A stretch of DNA of 64,000 nt from Pseudomonas sp. A-RE-19. Lineage in GTDB: Bacteria > Pseudomonadota > Gammaproteobacteria > Pseudomonadales > Pseudomonadaceae. Below, in pieces: positions 47,307 to 56,102 of the stretch. The DNA lies in the NCBI RefSeq assembly GCF_019956555.1, contig NZ_JAHBDQ010000006.1, positions 99,573 through 163,572 of the forward strand. The letters run 5' to 3'. Made by a program: the position numbers and the translations under genes. Within the stretch, counting starts at the first letter, position 1. Every line of letters begins with the position of its first letter. The notes under the pieces are model-generated. The model had not been told where the DNA came from. It saw only the letters and a list, made by a program, of their open reading frames with translations, and searched no databases.

Positions 47307-48689
47307 TCAGGCCTGGTGCAGATACCAGCGCCAGTCCTGCTCACCGACTTCGCCCATGAATTGCCGGTATTCGGCACGTTTCACCGCCAGATACACGCCA
47401 AGAAACTCACCGCCGAAGGCCTCCCGCGCCCAGTTTGAAGCCTCCAGCGCTCGCAGGGTGGTCAACCAGTCGGTCGGCAATAATTGCGTGGCCTGAGCAT
47501 AACCATTGCCTTCCACGGGAGCCCCAGGGTCAAGCTGCTCGCGGATGCCGCGATGAATTCCGGCCAGGATCGCCGCAGCCGCCAGGTACGGGTTGGCGTC
47601 GGCACCACAGATGCGGTGTTCGATATGCCGGGAGAACGCCGGCCCGCCGGGCACTCGCAAACTCACGGTGCGGTTGTCCACGCCCCAGGTGGCCGCCAGT
47701 GGTGCGTAGCTGTTGGTCTGAAAACGGCGATAGGAGTTGGCGTTTGGACAGAACAGCAGCAACGAATCGAGCAACGTGTCGAGCATCCCGCCGACCGCTT
47801 GCCTGAGCAGCGGCGTGCCGTCCCGGGCTTCGCTGGCGAACAGGTTGTTGCCGTCCTTGTCCGCCAGACTGACGTGCATGTGCATGCCGGTGCCGGCCAG
47901 GTCATCGAAAGGCTTGGCCATAAAACAGGCCGCCATCCCGTGCTTGTGAGCCACGCCCTTGACCAGCCGTTTGTACCGAACAGCTTCGTCCATCGCCTGC
48001 AAAGCGTCGGTGCGGTGTTCGAGGGTAATTTCCACCTGCCCCGGCGCATATTCGGAGATCGCCGTGCGCGCTGGAATGCCCTGAAGTTTGCAGGTGCTGT
48101 AGAGGTCGGCCAGAAACGGCTCGATCTGCTCCAGTTCCCGCAGGCCGTAAACCTGCGTGGCGCGTGGCCGCCCGCCGTCGACATCCCGCGCCGGCTGCGG
48201 CCGTCCGCTGCTGTCGCGCTGTTGATCCAGCAGATAGAACTCCAGCTCCGCCGCCATCACCGGGTAATAGCCGTCGGCCTGCAAACCTTCGATGACCTTG
48301 GCCAGCAGGTGCCGGGGGTCGGCGATGGTCGCGGGCATGCCCTCTTCTGGATGCATGCTGACCTGCACCGCCGCCGTGGGAATCAAGCGCCACGGCATGC
48401 GCTGCAAACTTCCGCTGATCGGGTAAGCCCGGCAATCGATATCACCGACGTCCCAGACCAGCCCGGAATTTTCCACATCATCGCCATTGATGGTCAGCCC
48501 CAGAATGGTGCTCGGCAGCGGCCGCCCGCTTTCATACACCGCCAGCAGCTCATCGCGATGCAACAACTTGCCTCTTGGCACACCGTTGTTGTCGAGGATG
48601 AACAGCTCGAACAGCTCGATATCGCGATTGTGTTCCAGGAAGGTCAGGGCTTGTTCTTTCGTGGCAAAGGATGTTGTCGCACAGCTCAT
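47307..48689 (-). CDS. Glutamine-synthetase-family enzyme (glutamylpolyamine synthetase type)
   Basis: The protein has 460 residues of the type I glutamine synthetase fold. AELEFYLLDQ, AGTGMHMHVSLADKDGNNLF, ANSYRRF and the HRICGADANPYLAAAAILAG adenylation-side region are present. The N-terminal FELFILDNNGVPRGK marks the PuuA/SpuB/PauA group, which joins glutamate to putrescine or another amine. No polyamine-pathway neighbour is present, so the amine is uncertain. Confidence 0.88.
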   Translation of the reverse strand: MSCATTSFATKEQALTFLEHNRDIELFELFILDNNGVPRGKLLHRDELLAVYESGRPLPSTILGLTINGDDVENSGLVWDVGDIDCRAYPISGSLQRMPWRLIPTAAVQVSMHPEEGMPATIADPRHLLAKVIEGLQADGYYPVMAAELEFYLLDQQRDSSGRPQPARDVDGGRPRATQVYGLRELEQIEPFLADLYSTCKLQGIPARTAISEYAPGQVEITLEHRTDALQAMDEAVRYKRLVKGVAHKHGMAACFMAKPFDDLAGTGMHMHVSLADKDGNNLFASEARDGTPLLRQAVGGMLDTLLDSLLLFCPNANSYRRFQTNSYAPLAATWGVDNRTVSLRVPGGPAFSRHIEHRICGADANPYLAAAAILAGIHRGIREQLDPGAPVEGNGYAQATQLLPTDWLTTLRALEASNWAREAFGGEFLGVYLAVKRAEYRQFMGEVGEQDWRWYLHQA

Positions 48690-49166
48690 GGGAATTCTCG
48701 TCTATCCGCGTCAGGCAAACGCACAAGCGTAGCCAGTTTGATTCCGGCGCACCGCGCGGAACCTGTAAGAACACTCAACGGGACATGTACGAATCCGGCG
48801 GGCGCGCGTGGCGGCAGTGCCACAGCGCCCAGAAGGCCAGTTCAGAAGGAAGTGCAGACAGGCTTGGCGCGCAGGCAGGCCTGTAGAGGCGACGTGGCTG
48901 AAGGGTTGAAGTGGCGCCAGACGCCCCCTCGTGTTTGATTCCGATCAGCCAGACGTCCATGGAAAAGACCGCGGTAAACAGATGCAAAGCAGCGTCACAC
49001 GGGCAGATAAGCCGTTAAATCCAGACTTGATGAACCTTGGTTGCAGATTGACTAAACATTTCCTCCAGTAACCAACCTAATTTCTCGATAGCCCCAGCGA
49101 CATTTCAGTTTGCCCCTGCTGGCATGCAGCGGCCTAATCACAGACTTGTATATTTGGGGCTCCGTT
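48690..49166. other. 477-base gap without a gene
   Basis: Both strands show only short frames without ribosome-binding sites or coding character. No tRNA, known small RNA or REP pair is visible. It holds the divergent promoters for the glutamine-synthetase-like and MFS genes. Confidence 0.5.
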
Positions 49167-50354
49167 ATGGAAAACGTTCGCACTTCAAGCGCCTATGCCG
49201 GATGGCTGATGCTCAGCGTGGTATTGGTGGCACTGAACCTGAGGCCTTCGATGGCCGCTGTCGGGCCGTTGTTGTCGGCCATTCGCGGGGATGTTCCCCT
49301 GAGTTTCAGTACCGCTTCGCTACTGACCATGCTGCCCGTCATGGCAATGGGCCTGGCGATGTTCCTGGGAATGCGCATTGCGCAACGGGTTGGCGAACAC
49401 CGCACCATCATCCTGTCCTTGTTGATCATCGGGGTGGCCACGGTCTCGCGGCTGTACCTGGACAGCGCCCTGGAGCTGATCCTCAGCGCGGTACTGGCCG
49501 GGCTGGGGATCGCCCTCATTCAGGCGGTGATGCCGGCGCTGATCAAGTCACGCTTCAGCGACAACGTTTCGCTGTTCATGGGCTTGTACGTCACCTCGAT
49601 CATGGGCGGAGCGGCGATTGCGGCATCGTTCTCGCCTTTCGTCCTGGCGCAAACCGGTAGTTGGCGGATGGGCCTGGCAATCTGGGCACTCCTGACGCTG
49701 GTTGCCCTGGTCTTCTGGCTTGCCCAACGCTCGGCGATCCCGCCATTGCCGGCGGCGCCGATGGGGCGCCAGGAGTCCTTTGCCGGTAACTCACGGGCCT
49801 GGTTGCTGGCGATTTTCTTCGGTTTGGGCACCGCTTCCTACACCTGTGTACTGGCCTGGCTAGCCCCGTATTACGTGGAAAAAGGCTGGAGCGAACAGAA
49901 TGCCGGTTTATTGCTGGGGTTTCTCACGGCCATGGAAGTCGTGTCCGGACTGATAACCCCCGCGATTGCCAACCGTAGCCAGGACAAGCGTCTGGTACTG
50001 GTCGTTCTGCTGGCCTTGATCATGGCCGGCTTCTGCGGCCTGATCCTCAGCCCGGAACGCTTCAGCCTGCTATGGCCTTGCCTGTTGGGCCTGGGCATTG
50101 GCGGCCTGTTCCCGATGAGCCTGATCGTGTCCCTTGATCACCTGGATAACCCGCGTCGAGCCGGCGGCCTGACGGCCTTTGTACAAGGCATCGGTTACCT
50201 GATCGCGGGCCTCTCGCCGCTGATTGCCGGGATGATTCGCGACCAATTGGGTAGCTTCGAATGGGCCTGGTGGTCACTCACAGCGGTGATGGCGGTGATG
50301 ATCGTGATGGTGCTGCGCTTCAACCCAAGGCAATACGCGCTGCATATCCAATAG
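49167..50354 (+). CDS. MFS transporter (CynX/NimT family)
   Basis: The protein has 395 residues and about twelve membrane helices. LNLRPSMAAVGPLLSAIRGDVPLS in the first helix-loop and GVATVSRLYL are marks of the CynX/NimT branch (LNLR). The frame opens at 49110; the ATG at 49167 gives MENVRTSSAYAGW with GGGG upstream. The substrate is unknown. It lies with a second transporter (EamA) beside the 51-58 kb cluster, transcribed convergently with it. Confidence 0.86.
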   Translation: MENVRTSSAYAGWLMLSVVLVALNLRPSMAAVGPLLSAIRGDVPLSFSTASLLTMLPVMAMGLAMFLGMRIAQRVGEHRTIILSLLIIGVATVSRLYLDSALELILSAVLAGLGIALIQAVMPALIKSRFSDNVSLFMGLYVTSIMGGAAIAASFSPFVLAQTGSWRMGLAIWALLTLVALVFWLAQRSAIPPLPAAPMGRQESFAGNSRAWLLAIFFGLGTASYTCVLAWLAPYYVEKGWSEQNAGLLLGFLTAMEVVSGLITPAIANRSQDKRLVLVVLLALIMAGFCGLILSPERFSLLWPCLLGLGIGGLFPMSLIVSLDHLDNPRRAGGLTAFVQGIGYLIAGLSPLIAGMIRDQLGSFEWAWWSLTAVMAVMIVMVLRFNPRQYALHIQ

Positions 50355-50375
50355 TTTTCCAAGGTCCTGCTTTTC

Positions 50376-50402
50376 GTAGGAGCCAGCGGTGCTGGCGCCT
50401 AC
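50376..50402. repeat. Short REP-like hairpin
   Basis: GTAGGAGCCAGC, GGT, GCTGGCGCCTAC: a single hairpin between the MFS and EamA genes. Confidence 0.6.
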
Positions 50403-50432
50403 AGGCCCGATCAAACGCAGGGGAAAGAATTC

Positions 50433-51344
50433 ATGAAACACGTCGGTTTTGCAGAAGCTCACTGGGGCATGCTGATCTGGGCGATGCTGATCGCATCGTC
50501 TTTCTTTGCGGCGGCAGAGGTCAGCCAATCGGTAGATCCAATCCTGTTGACCGGGCTGCGTCTGTTGTTTTCAGCCTTGATGTTCTTGCCACTGCTGTTA
50601 TTGAAAAACACCTCACCGATCTCGGCCAGAGGCCTGCTGGCGCATGCAGTTCTCGGGCTGCTGCTGGCGACGTATTTTGGTTCGCTGTTTGAAGCGCTGC
50701 GCTATACCAGCGCGGTCAATACCGCGACGCTGTACACGCTGGTGCCGCTGATGACGTTGCTTCTTGAGGTGCTCCTGCTGCCGAGCCCAAGCCTGAAGAG
50801 CCGTTTGTTGCCGATGTCGATTGCAGCGATCGGCGCCCTGCTGCTGATTCTCAAAGGGACGGCTCCAGGCGAACTGCCGGCACTGTACCCGGTACTGGTC
50901 TTCGGCGTCGGCTGCCTGGCGATGGCGCTTTATTCGCCACTGAGCCAGCGATTCAAGGTCAAGACCTTGAAGGGGCGCAACCCGGTGGCGATGACCTTCT
51001 GGAACATGCTTTTCGGTTCGCTGTTTCTGTTTGTGTTCTGTCTGTTCAACGGCGGTTGGCGCAGCGGCGCGCAGTTGTCGTCGAGCGATATGTTCTGGCT
51101 TGTATACCTGGCGCTGTTTGGCACCCTCGCGACATTCTGGCTGCTGCATCGGGCAATCGGAGTGATTTCCCCGTCAACGGTAGTTTCCTACGTCTACTTG
51201 AACACGCTGTTTGTCACCTTGTTTCACTGGTTCTGGCTCAGACAGCAACCGGTGCTGATAGAAGTCACCGGTGCCGTGCTGGTGGGTGTCGGCATGCTGG
51301 CATTGGTGATCACCAGCCGTAACGCTAAAACCGTTACGGCTTGA
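50433..51344 (+). CDS. DMT superfamily permease (EamA)
   Basis: The protein has 303 residues with ten hydrophobic segments in two EamA repeats (SLFEALRYTSAVNTATLYTLVPLMTLLLE and WLLHRAIGVISPSTVVSYVYLNTLFVTLF). AGGGGAAAG lies before the ATG. It follows the CynX-type MFS gene and ends 24 bases from the stop of the convergent amidase. It could export the product of the adjacent biosynthetic operon, but that is inference from position. Confidence 0.87.
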   Translation: MKHVGFAEAHWGMLIWAMLIASSFFAAAEVSQSVDPILLTGLRLLFSALMFLPLLLLKNTSPISARGLLAHAVLGLLLATYFGSLFEALRYTSAVNTATLYTLVPLMTLLLEVLLLPSPSLKSRLLPMSIAAIGALLLILKGTAPGELPALYPVLVFGVGCLAMALYSPLSQRFKVKTLKGRNPVAMTFWNMLFGSLFLFVFCLFNGGWRSGAQLSSSDMFWLVYLALFGTLATFWLLHRAIGVISPSTVVSYVYLNTLFVTLFHWFWLRQQPVLIEVTGAVLVGVGMLALVITSRNAKTVTA

Positions 51345-51368
51345 GATCCTTCAGAGAGTGACGGCGTC

Positions 51369-52766
51369 CTACGGTGCGACCGGGCTCCAGCGCTCCAGTT
51401 CGCGCTCAAGGAAACTGGCCACAACCAGCAGCCGCTCTTCCTGCCAGTGCGGGCCGACTATCTGGATGCCGATCGGCATCCCGCTGACCGGATCATGCCC
51501 CGCGCGAATGACCACCGCCGGTGAACCGGAGAGGCTGAACGGAAACACAAAGGCATAGCGATCACGATCCTGCAAGGACTCGCCATGAGCGAACGCCACG
51601 TCCGGGAACACCGGGCAAATGAACAGATCGTGCTGATTGAAGAAATTCGCCAGTTGATAGCGAAACGTATCGATCAGAATCCAGTCGCGCTTCATTTCAT
51701 CCACGCTCAATTCGACCTCTTCGCTCAAGCGAATCAACTCTGTGGTGGCGGGCGTAAAGGTCTGTTTGTCCATGGACTGGAACAGGTGCTTCCAGCCCCG
51801 CCCGGCATCCGCGCCCGTGATGAAAACCCGCCATAGCACATCGCAGGCCTCGTCGAGCATCTGCGGAGCCGTCGGTGTAACCTGCGCCACCACACTGCCC
51901 AGGCAACTCTCGACCCGTTGCAGAACCTGCTTCACCGCCGGGCTCACCCGGGTTCTGGTGGACTCCCAGGACAGGGCGACACGCAATTGGGCCAGCGGCT
52001 TGCTGTCGGCGAACGGCACATCAACGGTGTCCGGGTCGTGACCGTCGGCGCCGCTGATCAGGTGCCCGAGTAACGCCAGATCGTCGACATAACGCCCCAT
52101 CACGCCAAACGCCGACGTCAGATGAAACAGCCCGGAGCGATCACTGGGAAACTGGCCGGTCAACGGCACACGCCCCTGGGTCAGTTTCATGCCGCAGATA
52201 CCGTTGAAATGCGCCGGAATCCGTACACTGCCGCAAGCATCCGAGGCCAGCCCGGCCGGCGAGCAACCGGCCGCGATGGCCGCCGCTTCACCGCCACTGC
52301 TACCGCCGGCGGAGCGCTGCCCGTCATAAGGATTGAGCGTGCGGCCATACAGCAGATTGTCGGTTTCGAACGCCATGCACAGCTCGGGAACATTGGTGAT
52401 CCCAAGGATGATTGCACCCGCCTGCCGAAGCCGGGCAACGACCGTGCCATCCTCCTGACTGGCCTCGCCCAGCAGTTCCTCCAAGCCTCGCGACATTCGG
52501 AAGCCGCGCACATGACAGACATCCTTGATGGTCATGGGGACCCCGTGTAAAGGGCCACGAAACTTTCCGATGCGGGCCATCTCATCGGCCTCCCGGGCCT
52601 GTCGACGCAGTTCGTCGACAGACTCCAGTTGAATCAGGGCATTGATCTGCCGATTGCGTTCGGCAATACGCTGCAGGTAGAACTCCAGCAAGCTGACGCT
52701 GGTCAGCACACCGCGGCGCAGCAGACCGGCCATTTCGCGCAGGGTCAACGTATCGGGATTGAACAT
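51369..52766 (-). CDS. Amidase (amidase-signature family), last gene of the operon
   Basis: The protein has 465 residues with an intact Ser-Ser-Lys triad: Lys81 (MTIKDV), Ser156 (AGGSSGG) and Ser180 (DACGSVRIPA). The spacing (75 and 24) equals that of FAAH. Gly179 sits where GGS is usual but preceded by Cys. It should hydrolyse an amide bond, or move an acyl group. Its ATG overlaps the aminotransferase stop by one base (TGATG), so it belongs to the operon above and may release or recycle an amide intermediate. Confidence 0.9.
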   Translation of the reverse strand: MFNPDTLTLREMAGLLRRGVLTSVSLLEFYLQRIAERNRQINALIQLESVDELRRQAREADEMARIGKFRGPLHGVPMTIKDVCHVRGFRMSRGLEELLGEASQEDGTVVARLRQAGAIILGITNVPELCMAFETDNLLYGRTLNPYDGQRSAGGSSGGEAAAIAAGCSPAGLASDACGSVRIPAHFNGICGMKLTQGRVPLTGQFPSDRSGLFHLTSAFGVMGRYVDDLALLGHLISGADGHDPDTVDVPFADSKPLAQLRVALSWESTRTRVSPAVKQVLQRVESCLGSVVAQVTPTAPQMLDEACDVLWRVFITGADAGRGWKHLFQSMDKQTFTPATTELIRLSEEVELSVDEMKRDWILIDTFRYQLANFFNQHDLFICPVFPDVAFAHGESLQDRDRYAFVFPFSLSGSPAVVIRAGHDPVSGMPIGIQIVGPHWQEERLLVVASFLERELERWSPVAP

Positions 52767-54106
52767 CAGGGCTTCCCTTTGCTGCGCAGTAGCTTGTTGG
52801 GGATTTGGTACATGTTTCTGACCACCAGAGAAAACGCCTTGACCGCCAGCTTCGGGCGCCGGGCGATCGCCTCCAGGGCTTCCTCGGTCATCGTCAGGAC
52901 ATGCCGAAGTGCTTCGGGCGTGATGTTCAGCGGCGGGTAAAACCGCAGAACCGGATGCTCGGCCTTTTCATTCATGGAATGCCCGGCATGCACGCCACGC
53001 TTGCCCAACTCCATGCTCATCAGCGCTTCGTAGACCGAACCGCGCAAGCGCAAGCCGGTCATCAAGCCCACACCGGGCACATCCTCGACGATCTGCGGAT
53101 AACGCTGAGCCAGCCGTTGCAGGCCATGGCGCAGCAAACCGCCATTGATCCGTGATTGCTCGACCAGGTTGTGCTGCTCGATGTAATCGATAGCGGCCAG
53201 CGCCGAAGCGCACGCCACCGGATGCCCGCCATTGGTCCGCTGGTCAGGCTCGATCTCGCTCAGCGGGTATTGCGTGGCCAGTCGCCGGCTGTACATCGCG
53301 CAGGCAAACGAGGTATAGCCCCCCGTCAGGCCTTTGGAGAGGATCATGATGTCCGGCACGACGTCGTCGTATTGCACGGCGAACCACTTGCCACAGCGGC
53401 CGAAACCGGTCTGGATTTCGTCGGCCACCAGCAAGGTTTCGGTGGCATCGCACAGGGCGCGGATATTCGCCATGTAACCCACGGGCGGAACCTGTAAGTG
53501 GGCGCCCCCCAGAATCGGCTCGACATACACGGCACACACCCCTTCGCCCACCGCTCTCTGCAAGGCAGCGAAATCACCGTATGGCACGTAAGTCACTTCC
53601 GAGGCCTCGGTGCCGTAGCTGCGGTGATGCTGTTTCTGCCCCAGAATGCTCATCGCCGCCAGCGTCTTGCCGTGATAGGAATCGCTCATTACCACGATTC
53701 CGCGCCGGTGCTGCTGCACCTTGAGCACATAACGCATGCTCTGTTCGATAGCTTCGGCACCCGAGACCATGAACTGCACATCCCCCCAATCACCCGGCAC
53801 CAGATTCCGAAGGCGTTCGGACAATGCGCCTTGCAGCGGATGCACCCGACCTTCCGGAACCCAGGCCATCTGGTTCAGCTGGGTCTGCACCTGCTCACGC
53901 ACCATCGGATTGCGATGACCGACGATAAACACCCCATAGCTGCATGCGCAGTCGATAAAGCGCTTGCCGGCATGGTCAGTGACATAGATGCCATCGGCTT
54001 CCTTTTCGACGCTGGTTTTACCCAGGCGATAGAGCTTGGCCGCCGAGGCACTCCAGTGCCGCTGGCAATCATCCAGCAGTTGTTCATGCGGTAGCGTTAA
54101 GGACAT
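52766..54106 (-). CDS. Class III PLP aminotransferase, catalytic residues intact
   Basis: The protein has 446 residues of PLP fold type I. The key sites are present: SDSYHGKT (144-148), Asp229 in [13 protein letters not shown] and the PLP lysine Lys258 in LSKGLTGGY. The length is normal for the family (acetylornithine/GABA/diamine aminotransferases). The substrate is not predictable. The start overlaps the upstream homologue by 23 bases. The basic C-terminal tail ([21 protein letters not shown]) is not usual. Confidence 0.92.
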   Translation of the reverse strand: MSLTLPHEQLLDDCQRHWSASAAKLYRLGKTSVEKEADGIYVTDHAGKRFIDCACSYGVFIVGHRNPMVREQVQTQLNQMAWVPEGRVHPLQGALSERLRNLVPGDWGDVQFMVSGAEAIEQSMRYVLKVQQHRRGIVVMSDSYHGKTLAAMSILGQKQHHRSYGTEASEVTYVPYGDFAALQRAVGEGVCAVYVEPILGGAHLQVPPVGYMANIRALCDATETLLVADEIQTGFGRCGKWFAVQYDDVVPDIMILSKGLTGGYTSFACAMYSRRLATQYPLSEIEPDQRTNGGHPVACASALAAIDYIEQHNLVEQSRINGGLLRHGLQRLAQRYPQIVEDVPGVGLMTGLRLRGSVYEALMSMELGKRGVHAGHSMNEKAEHPVLRFYPPLNITPEALRHVLTMTEEALEAIARRPKLAVKAFSLVVRNMYQIPNKLLRSKGKP

Positions 54107-55211
54107 GGCTTAAAGTCTCCTTGAGGATCCGGGATGCGCGCTGGATGTGTTCGGCTCGTGCGGTGATCGGGCAACGCAGAATCAACTCGCGGCCACGGGG
54201 TGCACTGATATAGACACCACGCTGATAAAGTTCCTCGCACAATTCGGCGGGTTTGAGGTCGGCTGGCAGCGGCAGGCTGACCCAGGCACCACAAGCGACA
54301 GCGCCGAATGAGGCGAGCGCTTGCGCCAGAATCAGGCCGTTATCGAGGCACTGCCGGGGCAAGTCGTGTGCCTGCACGTAATCCAGTGCCGCCATGGCGG
54401 CCACACAGGCCATCGGATTACCGGCCGTGGTGCTGCCATGTTTCGCCGGGCTGCTGCGACCATAGACCTGCCAGGCCATCTGTTCGCTGCAGGTATAGGT
54501 GCCGATGGGAATCGCGCTGCCGCCCAGTGGTCCGCCCAACACCACAATGTCCGGGGTATTGCGATAACGCTGGAATCCGAACAGCGTGCCCAGGCTCCCC
54601 AGACAACTTTGCACATCGACCGCGATGACCGGCGCCGACACCTTGGCCGCCGCGGCATACAAGTGATCGAGCAGCACCTGCTCTATCAGGCGCAAGCGAC
54701 CATCCTCACCCATCACGGTGCTGGTGTGGCAAACCGCGAAGCAATCGTTCCAGTCCACCTTGTCCAGGTCACGGACGTGACTGATCGCCACGAGCTCGAA
54801 GCCCAGGAAACGCTGCATTTCCAGATAGCCTTGCGGCGTGCTGAGGCAACGTCCGTAACTCAGCGAGCCATAGTCGCCGCCCTGGACAACGACAATGGTC
54901 TTGCCCTTGGGCTTGAGGCCTTTGCACAGTTTCAAGGCGCCTTCGAATGCTTCATCGCCGGAGCTGCACACATAAGAGCTGACCAGCGGCTGCGGTAGCA
55001 GCTCGGCCAGGCGACGGCACAAAGCGATCAGTGGGTCGGACATCAGCACCCGATTGGACAGCCCCATGCTCTGCGCCTGAAGGCTGACCGCCTCGATCAC
55101 CGCCGGCACCTGAAAGCCAAACCCGCCGGCCAGATCGACTATCTGGCGACCCTCACCGTCGATATACGTCTCGTACTGACCAGAAATGATCTGATTGTTA
55201 TTGGTCTTCAT
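54084..55211 (-). CDS. Class III aminotransferase homologue lacking catalytic lysine
   Basis: The 375-residue frame is complete and clearly of the class III aminotransferase fold (YVCSSGDEAFEGALKL, HGSTTAGNPMACVAAMAAL). Three catalytic landmarks are changed. The PLP lysine motif LSKGLGGG reads LGGPLGGS (225-232), with Gly227 at the lysine position. The Asp in DEIQ is Val198 (AVDVQS). The YHG motif reads GGDYGSLSYG. It is about 50-70 residues shorter than the live neighbour, mostly at the N-terminus. It overlaps that neighbour by 23 bases, so it is translated with it and may be a structural partner. Confidence 0.85.
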   Translation of the reverse strand: MKTNNNQIISGQYETYIDGEGRQIVDLAGGFGFQVPAVIEAVSLQAQSMGLSNRVLMSDPLIALCRRLAELLPQPLVSSYVCSSGDEAFEGALKLCKGLKPKGKTIVVVQGGDYGSLSYGRCLSTPQGYLEMQRFLGFELVAISHVRDLDKVDWNDCFAVCHTSTVMGEDGRLRLIEQVLLDHLYAAAAKVSAPVIAVDVQSCLGSLGTLFGFQRYRNTPDIVVLGGPLGGSAIPIGTYTCSEQMAWQVYGRSSPAKHGSTTAGNPMACVAAMAALDYVQAHDLPRQCLDNGLILAQALASFGAVACGAWVSLPLPADLKPAELCEELYQRGVYISAPRGRELILRCPITARAEHIQRASRILKETLSHVLNATA

Positions 55212-55220
55212 TAATAGGTC

Positions 55221-56102
55221 TCAGCGGTAGCTCAGGGCGTTGAAGATACGGCGGCGCTCGTCGACGATGGCCTCACGGCCATGCATGACCCGGCGGTTGT
55301 CGATCATCACCATGTCATGGTCACGCCAGCCGACGGGGTAGGTGTATTGCGCGGAAATCTCGGCAATTTCGCGCAGGAATTCGCCGGGAATGGGCTGCCC
55401 GGACGACGTATCGATCACCGGCACTTCATAGTTGAAGGACGGTCCGAGAATGCTGTTGGCAAACGCTGGACGCTGACTGAATTCGGAGACCAGGATCGCC
55501 GGGGTAGTGAAGGCGTAGTGAATAGAATCATCAAACGGATTGAAGGAGATCTGTGTCTGCGGATCGTCGCCGATGATCTGCATCAGGTCTTCGATCCCGA
55601 CCGCCGCCGGGTCCGAGAGCGCCGGCGAATAGTGGCAGACCAGCCGACGCCATTTGTCGCCGGCAACGGTGCGGCTGTAGCGAATCGGGTTGTCCTCGAA
55701 AAATGTGCGGCAGGCGGATGACAGCTTCGCCAGTACTTTCTCACCGTCGCACAAGGTGGTTTGCGAGCCTGTGCGCGGCGCCTCCTGGCAATAGAACCAG
55801 GTGATGTCCGGCCAGAACGGCGAGTTGCCATTCTCGCAGTGCAGACCGATCGCCTGGCGGCCCGCGTCCACCAGCTGCGCGGCTCCACCGACCATGACCC
55901 GCGCCGGGTCGAGGCTCAGCCGCGAGCTGTTCTGCTTCACATAGGCGCTGAAATCCTCGGCATTGTGGATGCAGTTACGTAACAGGACGACGCCGTAATG
56001 CCCCAGCAACTCGTACAGCTCGGCCTTGCCCAGGCTGGCGAAATGACGCGGCTCAATAATGGATACGTCGGGGCTTTCACAGTGATAGGCAGGTGTGTTC
56101 AT
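55221..56102 (-). CDS. TauD/TfdA-family Fe(II)/2-oxoglutarate oxygenase
   Basis: The protein has 293 residues. The iron ligands are His88-Cys-Glu90 (GLHCENGN), an HxE motif as in clavaminate synthase, and distal His274 (DNRRVMHGRE); Arg285 or nearby should bind 2-oxoglutarate. Similar enzymes hydroxylate, desaturate or chlorinate amino-acid or acyl intermediates in natural-product pathways. Glu in the facial triad argues against a halogenase. The ATG at 56102 has AAGGGA nine bases upstream and overlaps the ligase stop by 26 bases; starts at 56111 and 56129 are possible. Confidence 0.87.
   Translation of the reverse strand: MNTPAYHCESPDVSIIEPRHFASLGKAELYELLGHYGVVLLRNCIHNAEDFSAYVKQNSSRLSLDPARVMVGGAAQLVDAGRQAIGLHCENGNSPFWPDITWFYCQEAPRTGSQTTLCDGEKVLAKLSSACRTFFEDNPIRYSRTVAGDKWRRLVCHYSPALSDPAAVGIEDLMQIIGDDPQTQISFNPFDDSIHYAFTTPAILVSEFSQRPAFANSILGPSFNYEVPVIDTSSGQPIPGEFLREIAEISAQYTYPVGWRDHDMVMIDNRRVMHGREAIVDERRRIFNALSYR

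Noticed and set aside
55221..56102. The 2OG oxygenase as a halogenase
   Set aside because: Halogenases replace the acidic iron ligand by Ala or Gly; Glu90 is present here.
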